Assembly (NCBI GenBank): GCA_046757205.1
Contig: JBHHXR010000143.1
Location: 1-8,907, forward strand
Source: JBHHXR01 sp046757205
GTDB taxonomy: Bacteria; Pseudomonadota; Alphaproteobacteria; Rhodobacterales; Rhodobacteraceae
Direction: 5' to 3'
DNA: 8,907 bases
The translations under genes and the position numbers were made by a program. Shown piece by piece: positions 5,360-8,907 of this stretch. The number at the start of each line of letters is the position of its first letter. The stretch's first letter is position 1. Below the pieces are notes generated by a model. The model worked only from the letters and a program-made list of their open reading frames with translations. It did not search any database and had not been told where the DNA came from.

Positions 5360-5372
5360 CGGGAGAAACAAA

Positions 5373-5741
5373 ATGATCCAGATGCAGACCAATCTGGATG
5401 TGGCTGACAATTCCGGCGCCCGCCGGGTTCAGTGCATCAAGGTCCTGGGCGGCGCCAAGCGCAAATACGCCAGCGTCGGCGACATCATCGTGGTATCGGT
5501 CAAGGAAGCCATCCCGCGCGGCCGTGTCAAGAAAGGCGACGTGCGCAAGGCCGTCGTCGTGCGCACCGCCAAGGAGGTGCGCCGCGAGGACGGCACCGCG
5601 ATCCGCTTCGACCGCAACGCCGCCGTCATCCTCACGCCGACGGGCGAGCCGATCGGCACGCGCATCTTCGGCCCGGTGGTGCGCGAACTGCGGGCCAAGA
5701 ACTTCATGAAGATCATTTCGCTGGCGCCGGAGGTGCTGTGA
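5373..5741 (+). CDS. rplN: 50S ribosomal protein L14
   Basis: 122-residue L14 (uL14), at the subunit interface where it forms bridges with 16S rRNA and is the docking site of the silencing factor RsfS. It starts MIQMQTNLDVADNSGARR and carries the signature VGDIIVVSVKEAIPRGRVKK at about residues 36-55, VVVRTAKEVRREDG, RFDRNAAVIL, and the C-terminal FGPVVRELRAKNFMKIISLA. A second ATG at 5382 is internal; ATG 5373 is preferred because GGGAGA at 5361-5366 lies 6 bases upstream and the family starts with MIQ. The 62-base gap before it holds two hairpins. In E. coli this is the first gene of the spc operon. The stop overlaps the rplX start by one base (TGATG). Confidence 0.99.
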   Translation: MIQMQTNLDVADNSGARRVQCIKVLGGAKRKYASVGDIIVVSVKEAIPRGRVKKGDVRKAVVVRTAKEVRREDGTAIRFDRNAAVILTPTGEPIGTRIFGPVVRELRAKNFMKIISLAPEVL

Positions 5742-6055
5742 TGGCTGCGAAGCTGAAGAAGGGCGACAAGGTTGTCGTGCTGGCCGGCAAGGACAAGGGC
5801 CGGGAAGGCGAAATCACCAGGGTTCTGCCCAAGCAGGGCAAGGCTGTCGTCGAAGGCGTGAACATGGTTATCCGCCACACCAAGCAGAGCCAGACCAGCC
5901 CGGGCGGCCGCGTCCCGCGGGCGGCGGCGATCGATCTGTCCAACATCGCGCTGGTCGATCCCAAGGAAGGCGGCCCGACCCGCGTCGGCTTCCGCTTCGA
6001 CGACGGCAGGAAGGTGCGTTATGCCAAGAAATCGGGGGAAGTGATCGATGGCTGA
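5741..6055 (+). CDS. rplX: 50S ribosomal protein L24
   Basis: 104-residue L24 (uL24), one of two proteins that start 50S assembly by binding the 5' end of 23S rRNA; it later sits near the tunnel exit. The KOW motif is at about residues 6-33 (KKGDKVVVLAGKDKGREGEI and on), followed by GVNMVIRHTKQSQTSPGG, the loop that reaches rRNA, then RAAAIDLSNIALVDP and a C-terminal RVGFRFDDGRKVRYAKKSGE. The ribosome binding site GGAGGT at 5729-5734, inside the last rplN codons, is 6 bases from ATG 5741. The gene ends inside the next one: its last codons and TGA overlap rplE by 8 bases. Confidence 0.98.
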   Translation: MAAKLKKGDKVVVLAGKDKGREGEITRVLPKQGKAVVEGVNMVIRHTKQSQTSPGGRVPRAAAIDLSNIALVDPKEGGPTRVGFRFDDGRKVRYAKKSGEVIDG

Positions 6056-6599
6056 ATATACCCCGCGACTGCGCAAGCAGTACGACGAAGACATCCGCCC
6101 GGCGCTGAAGCAGGAATTCGGCTTCAAGAACGACATGCAGATCCCGAAGCTGGAAAAGATCGTGCTCAACATGGGCGTCGGCGAGGCGGTGGCTGACAGC
6201 AAGAAGGTCAAGGCCGCGCATGACGAGCTGATGGTCATCGCCGGGCAGAAACCGGTGATCGCCAAGGCCAAGAAATCCATCGCCGGCTTCAAGCTGCGCG
6301 AGGGCATGCCGATCGGCGTCAAGGTGACGCTGCGCAACGACCGGATGTACGAGTTTCTCGACCGCCTGATCACGGTGGCGATGCCGCGGGTGCGCGATTT
6401 CCGCGGCGTCTCGGGCAAGAGCTTCGACGGCCGCGGCAATTTCGCCATGGGCCTGAAGGAACACATCGTTTTCCCGGAAATCGATTTCGACAAGGTCGAC
6501 GATGTCCGGGGCATGGATATCGTCATCTGCACAACCGCGCGGACCGACGCGGAAGCAAAGGCGCTGTTGGCCAGGTTCAACATGCCTTTCACCAACTGA
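6048..6599 (+). CDS. rplE: 50S ribosomal protein L5
   Basis: 183-residue L5 (uL5), which with L18 (and L25 where present) brings 5S rRNA into the central protuberance and touches the P-site tRNA. Visible family blocks are PRLRKQYDEDIRPALKQEF, IPKLEKIVLNMGVGEA (about 32-47), GQKPVIAKAKKSIAGFKLRE (66-85), GVKVTLRNDRMYEFLDRL, and PRVRDFRGVSGKSFDGRGNF. ATG 6048 overlaps the end of rplX by 8 bases; the purine tract GGGGGAAG at 6034-6041 serves as ribosome binding site. In E. coli the S8 repressor target lies at this junction; here the junction is coding on both sides and I see no obvious copy of that RNA fold. A 19-base gap follows. Confidence 0.98.
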   Translation: MAEYTPRLRKQYDEDIRPALKQEFGFKNDMQIPKLEKIVLNMGVGEAVADSKKVKAAHDELMVIAGQKPVIAKAKKSIAGFKLREGMPIGVKVTLRNDRMYEFLDRLITVAMPRVRDFRGVSGKSFDGRGNFAMGLKEHIVFPEIDFDKVDDVRGMDIVICTTARTDAEAKALLARFNMPFTN

Positions 6600-6618
6600 T
6601 CGCGCGAGGAGAGAGAGA

Positions 6619-6924
6619 ATGGCAAAGGTAAGCATGGTCGAACGCCAGAAAAAGCGCGTGCGGCTGGTTGCCAAATACGCGGAAAAGCGGGCGGCGCTGA
6701 AGGCAATCGCGCTGAACGAGGATCTGCCGATGGAAGAGCGTTTCAAGGCGCGGCTGAAGCTGGCGAAACTGCCGCGCAATTCGTCGCCGACGCGGCTGAA
6801 CAACCGCTGCGAGGTCACCGGCCGGCCGCGGTCGTACTACCGCAAACTGAAGATGTCCCGTATCGCGCTGCGCGATCTCGCCTCGCGCGGCGAGATCCCC
6901 GGCATGGTCAAGTCGAGCTGGTAA
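6619..6924 (+). CDS. rpsN: 30S ribosomal protein S14 (long, zinc-free type)
   Basis: 101-residue S14 (uS14), in the 30S head near S10, S3 and S19. Length and sequence match the long C-minus type: it starts MAKVSMVERQKKRVRLVAKY, has a central helical insertion, and the conserved C-terminal part NNRCEVTGRPRSYYRKL (61-77), then MSRIALRDLASRGEIPGMVK. Only one Cys (Cys64) is present, so no zinc ribbon can form. ATG 6619 was chosen because AGGAG at 6607-6611 sits 7 bases upstream; the same frame stays open back into rplE but that part has no family similarity. A short GA-repeat (GAGAGAGA) lies between the ribosome binding site and the start. Confidence 0.98.
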   Translation: MAKVSMVERQKKRVRLVAKYAEKRAALKAIALNEDLPMEERFKARLKLAKLPRNSSPTRLNNRCEVTGRPRSYYRKLKMSRIALRDLASRGEIPGMVKSSW

Positions 6925-6938
6925 GGGAGGGCTGGGAA

Positions 6939-7337
6939 ATGTCTGTGAACGATCCTCTCGGCGATATGCTGACCCGCATCCGCAATTCGCAGATGCGCGG
7001 CAAGTCGCAGGTCCGCACGCCGGCTTCGAAGCTGCGCGCATGGGTGCTCGACGTGCTGAAATCCGAAGGTTACATCCGCGGCTACCAGGCTGGCGAGGAT
7101 GCCGACGGCAAACCGGAACTGGTGATCGAGCTGAAATACTACGACGGCACCCCGGTGATCCGCGAACTCAAGCGGGTCTCCAAGCCCGGCCGCAGGGTTT
7201 ATGCCGGGGTGAAGGAAATCCCGTCGGTCCGGCAGGGCCTCGGGATCGCCATTGTCTCGACGCCGAAGGGCGTCATGTCCGATGCACAGGCTCGCACCGA
7301 CAATGTCGGCGGCGAGGTTCTGTGCACCGTGTTCTGA
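6939..7337 (+). CDS. rpsH: 30S ribosomal protein S8
   Basis: 132-residue S8 (uS8), a primary 16S rRNA binder of the central domain and, in E. coli, the translational repressor of the spc operon. The N-terminal domain shows NDPLGDMLTRIRNSQMRGK and VLDVLKSEGYIRGY; the C-terminal RNA-binding domain shows RVSKPGRRVYAGVKEIPSV, GLGIAIVSTPKGVMSDAQAR (about 101-120) and the closing GGEVLCTVF. The STPKGVMSD motif (107-115) contains the residues that contact rRNA helix 21. A strong ribosome binding site, AAGGGAGG at 6923-6930, overlaps the rpsN stop and gives an 8-base spacer to ATG 6939. The length is normal for the family. Confidence 0.98.
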   Translation: MSVNDPLGDMLTRIRNSQMRGKSQVRTPASKLRAWVLDVLKSEGYIRGYQAGEDADGKPELVIELKYYDGTPVIRELKRVSKPGRRVYAGVKEIPSVRQGLGIAIVSTPKGVMSDAQARTDNVGGEVLCTVF

Positions 7338-7347
7338 GGAGGGGCCG

Positions 7348-7881
7348 ATGTCTCGGATCGGGAAAAAACCTGTCGAGCTGCCCGGTGGCGTGAACGCCAC
7401 GATCTCGGGCCAGACGGTGGAGGTCAAGGGGCCGAAGGGCGTGCTCAGCTTCACCGCCACCGACGACGTGACGCTGGAACTGGCGGACAACCGGATCACG
7501 GTGTCGCCGCGCGGCCCGTCGAAGCGGGCGCGCCAGCAATGGGGCATGTCGCGCACGCAGATCGCCAACCTGGTGACCGGCGTGACCGAAGGCTACAAGC
7601 GCGAGATGGAAATCAGCGGCGTCGGCTACCGCGCGGCGGTGCAGGGCAATATCCTGAAACTGACGCTCGGCTACAGCCACGACGTCGAATTCGACATTCC
7701 CGACGGGGTGCAGATCACCACGCCGAAGCCGACGGAAGTGATCGTCGAGGGAATCGACAAGCAGGTCGTCGGCCAGGTCGCCGCCAACATCCGGTCCTGG
7801 CGCAAGCCCGAGCCCTACAAGGGCAAGGGCATCAAGTACAAGGACGAGTACGTTTTCCGCAAGGAAGGCAAGAAGAAGTAA
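7348..7881 (+). CDS. rplF: 50S ribosomal protein L6
   Basis: 177-residue L6 (uL6), located near the L7/L12 stalk base and the sarcin-ricin loop, where elongation factors act. It has the usual two related alpha/beta domains: the first starts MSRIGKKPVELPGGVNATI, the second begins at about residue 84 with KREMEISGVGYRAAVQGN. The family signature PEPYKGKGIKY is at 154-164, followed by a basic tail ending EGKKK. ATG 7348 follows AGGAGG at 7337-7342, which overlaps the rpsH stop, with a 5-base spacer. The same frame is open further upstream inside rpsH, but that extension has no L6 similarity. Confidence 0.98.
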   Translation: MSRIGKKPVELPGGVNATISGQTVEVKGPKGVLSFTATDDVTLELADNRITVSPRGPSKRARQQWGMSRTQIANLVTGVTEGYKREMEISGVGYRAAVQGNILKLTLGYSHDVEFDIPDGVQITTPKPTEVIVEGIDKQVVGQVAANIRSWRKPEPYKGKGIKYKDEYVFRKEGKKK

Positions 7882-7892
7882 GGAACGCGAAA

Positions 7893-8252
7893 ATGGCGAA
7901 CACGAAGAAAGACCTGTTCCAGAAACGCCGTATGCGCGTCAGGAACAAGCTGCGCAAATCCGCCGGCCTGAAACCGCGCCTGAGCGTCCACCGCTCGTCG
8001 AAGAACATCTCGGCCCAGGTCATCGACGATGCGCAGGGCCGGACGCTGGCCGCCGCCTCGACGCTGGAAACGGCGCTCGGCTTCGTCGGCAAGAACAACA
8101 TCGAGGCGGCGGCCAGGGTCGGCGCCGAGATCGCGGCGCGGGCCAAAAAGGCCGGTGTCGAGGACGTCTATTTCGACCGCGGCGGCTTCCTGTTTCACGG
8201 GAAGGTCAAGGCGCTCGCAGATGCTGCCCGCGAGGGCGGCCTGAAATTCTGA
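7893..8252 (+). CDS. rplR: 50S ribosomal protein L18
   Basis: 119-residue L18 (uL18), which binds 5S rRNA and with L5 anchors it in the central protuberance. The basic N-terminal tail (KKDLFQKRRMRVRNKLRKSA) is followed by RLSVHRSSKNISAQVIDD (about 29-46), TLAAASTLE, the helix NIEAARVGAEIAARAKK in slightly varied form (69-86), then VYFDRGGFLFHGKVKALADA and the typical terminal REGGLKF. ATG 7893 was chosen because AAGGA at 7880-7884 lies 8 bases upstream; an open extension into rplF in the same frame is not L18-like. It is separated by 11 bases from rplF and 10 bases from rpsE. Confidence 0.98.
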   Translation: MANTKKDLFQKRRMRVRNKLRKSAGLKPRLSVHRSSKNISAQVIDDAQGRTLAAASTLETALGFVGKNNIEAAARVGAEIAARAKKAGVEDVYFDRGGFLFHGKVKALADAAREGGLKF

Positions 8253-8257
8253 GGAGG
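8251..8257 (+). promoter_or_regulatory. Strong ribosome binding site for the GTG start of rpsE
   Basis: GAGGAGG overlaps the rplR stop (TGA 8250-8252) and leaves 5 bases before GTG 8263. It supports initiation at the non-ATG codon, and there is no nearby in-frame ATG at the expected N-terminus. Confidence 0.75.
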
Positions 8258-8262
8258 CGATA

Positions 8263-8832
8263 GTGGCAAGGGAAGACAACCGCCGGGGCGGCCGTCGCGA
8301 CCGCGACGAGGCACCGGAATTCGCCGATCGCCTGGTGGCGATCAACCGGGTTTCCAAGACCGTCAAGGGCGGCAAGCGCTTCGGCTTCGCGGCGCTCGTG
8401 GTGGTCGGCGACCAGAAGGGCCGCGTCGGCTTCGGCAAGGGCAAGGCCCGCGAGGTGCCGGAAGCGATCCGCAAGGCGACCGAACAGGCCAAGCGGCAGA
8501 TGATCCGGGTGCCGCTGCGCGAGGGCCGCACGCTGCATCACAACATCGAGGGCCGGCACGGCGCCGGCAAGGTGATGATGCGCACCGCGCCCGCCGGCAC
8601 CGGCATCATTGCCGGCGGCCCGATGCGCGCGGTGTTCGAGATGCTCGGCATTCACGACGTGGTAGCCAAGTCGATCGGCTCGCAGAACCCCTACAACATG
8701 ATCCGCGCCACCGTTGACGGCCTCCTGAAACAGGGCAGCCCGCGCATGGTGGCGTCGCGGCGCGGCAGGAAGGTCGCCGACATCCTGCCGAAAACCGACG
8801 CGGCGCCGGCCGCCGAAGCTGCGGAGGCGTGA
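8263..8832 (+). CDS. rpsE: 30S ribosomal protein S5, GTG start
   Basis: 189-residue S5 (uS5), at the mRNA entry site and decoding region of the 30S subunit; changes in its N-terminal loop cause spectinomycin resistance or altered accuracy in other bacteria. After a charged N-terminus (MAREDNRRGGRRDRDE) comes the double-stranded-RNA-binding-like domain: RLVAINRVSKTVKGGKRFGF (23-42), VVGDQKGRVGFGKGKAREVP (47-66). The C-terminal domain shows PAPAGTGIIAGG-like TAPAGTGIIAGGPMRAVFE (108-126) and GSQNPYNMIRATVDGL. The last dozen residues are Ala/Glu-rich. It is the only gene in the window that I start with GTG, supported by GAGGAGG 5 bases before it. I see no deletion in the loop around KTVKGGKRF. 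Confidence 0.98.
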   Translation: MAREDNRRGGRRDRDEAPEFADRLVAINRVSKTVKGGKRFGFAALVVVGDQKGRVGFGKGKAREVPEAIRKATEQAKRQMIRVPLREGRTLHHNIEGRHGAGKVMMRTAPAGTGIIAGGPMRAVFEMLGIHDVVAKSIGSQNPYNMIRATVDGLLKQGSPRMVASRRGRKVADILPKTDAAPAAEAAEA

Positions 8833-8837
8833 ACGAC

Positions 8838-8907
8838 ATGGCCAAGACGATCATCGTCAAACAGATCGGCTCGCCGATCCGCCGCCCGGCCATCCAGCGC
8901 GAGGTGC
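8838..8907 (+). CDS. rpmD: 50S ribosomal protein L30, N-terminal part (runs off the window)
   Basis: The first 23 codons read MAKTIIVKQIGSPIRRPAIQ then REV before the window ends. L30 (uL30) is a small 50S protein of about 60 residues, and QIGSPIRRP followed by a Q-R pair is its usual N-terminal pattern in alphaproteobacteria. ATG 8838 lies 5 bases after the rpsE stop; GGAGG at 8823-8827 within the last rpsE codons gives a 10-base spacer. The position after rpsE matches the spc operon order. The C-terminal half and the next gene (rplO expected) are outside the window. Confidence 0.93.
   Translation, partial: MAKTIIVKQIGSPIRRPAIQREV

Noticed and set aside
5429..6706. Open reading frame of 425 codons on the - strand opposite rplN, rplX and rplE
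   Set aside because: Same composition effect; it crosses three conserved genes and has a Ser/Arg/Leu-rich, low-information translation.
5868..6818. Open reading frame of 316 codons on the - strand opposite rplE and rpsN
   Set aside because: Antisense shadow with Arg/His/Asp-rich translation and no recognisable family.
5291..7744. GGAAGTGATCG found three times (5292-5302, 6037-6047, 7734-7744)
   Set aside because: In all three it is the in-frame codon run for Glu-Val-Ile in S17, L24 and L6, using preferred codons. Two copies near gene ends are best explained by chance, although the first also forms the rpsQ hairpin arm.
1..8907. A mobile element, defence system, CRISPR array or other accessory system
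   Set aside because: All coding space is filled by the standard ribosomal-protein order, with only short spacers; no transposase, integrase, tRNA, spaced repeats or foreign-looking gene is present.

Overview
The window is one uninterrupted stretch of the conserved S10/spc/alpha ribosomal-protein cluster, all on the + strand, from a high-GC bacterium. The protein sequences point to an alphaproteobacterium: S10 ends in LDLAAGVDVEIKL, L2 begins MALKTYKPTTPGQRGLV, L14 begins MIQMQTNLDVADNSGARR, and S14 is the long zinc-free form. A Rhodospirillales-like lineage is possible, but I cannot fix the order from sequence alone.

Layout: the 3' end of an EF-Tu gene (1-53) is followed by rpsJ, rplC, rplD, rplW, rplB, rpsS, rplV, rpsC, rplP, rpmC and rpsQ, which match the E. 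coli S10 operon. Then come rplN, rplX, rplE, rpsN, rpsH, rplF, rplR, rpsE and the first 23 codons of rpmD, which match the E. coli spc operon. Apart from tuf and rpmD, which are cut by the window edges, every gene is intact, of normal family length and carries its expected motifs. Genes are tightly packed: two 4-base ATGA overlaps, two 1-base stop/start overlaps and one 8-base overlap. The only gaps above 30 bases are tuf-rpsJ (76), rplP-rpmC (94) and rpsQ-rplN (62). There is no gene-free stretch over 300 bases, no RNA gene, no mobile element, no CRISPR array and no clear intrinsic terminator.

The products act together in the ribosome: early and late 50S proteins (L2, L3, L4, L5, L6, L14, L16, L18, L22, L23, L24, L29, L30) and 30S proteins (S3, S5, S8, S10, S14, S17, S19). 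S10 also serves as NusE in antitermination, and EF-Tu delivers aminoacyl-tRNA.

I see no undescribed multi-gene system here. The items worth a second look are RNA-level: a perfect 10-bp hairpin between tuf and rpsJ, and two consecutive hairpins at the rpsQ-rplN junction, exactly where the S10 and spc operons separate in E. coli. The second of these abuts the rplN ribosome binding site. Several start codons were also set from ribosome binding sites (rpsJ, rplC, rpmC, rpsE). Long reading frames on the opposite strand are composition shadows of these genes.
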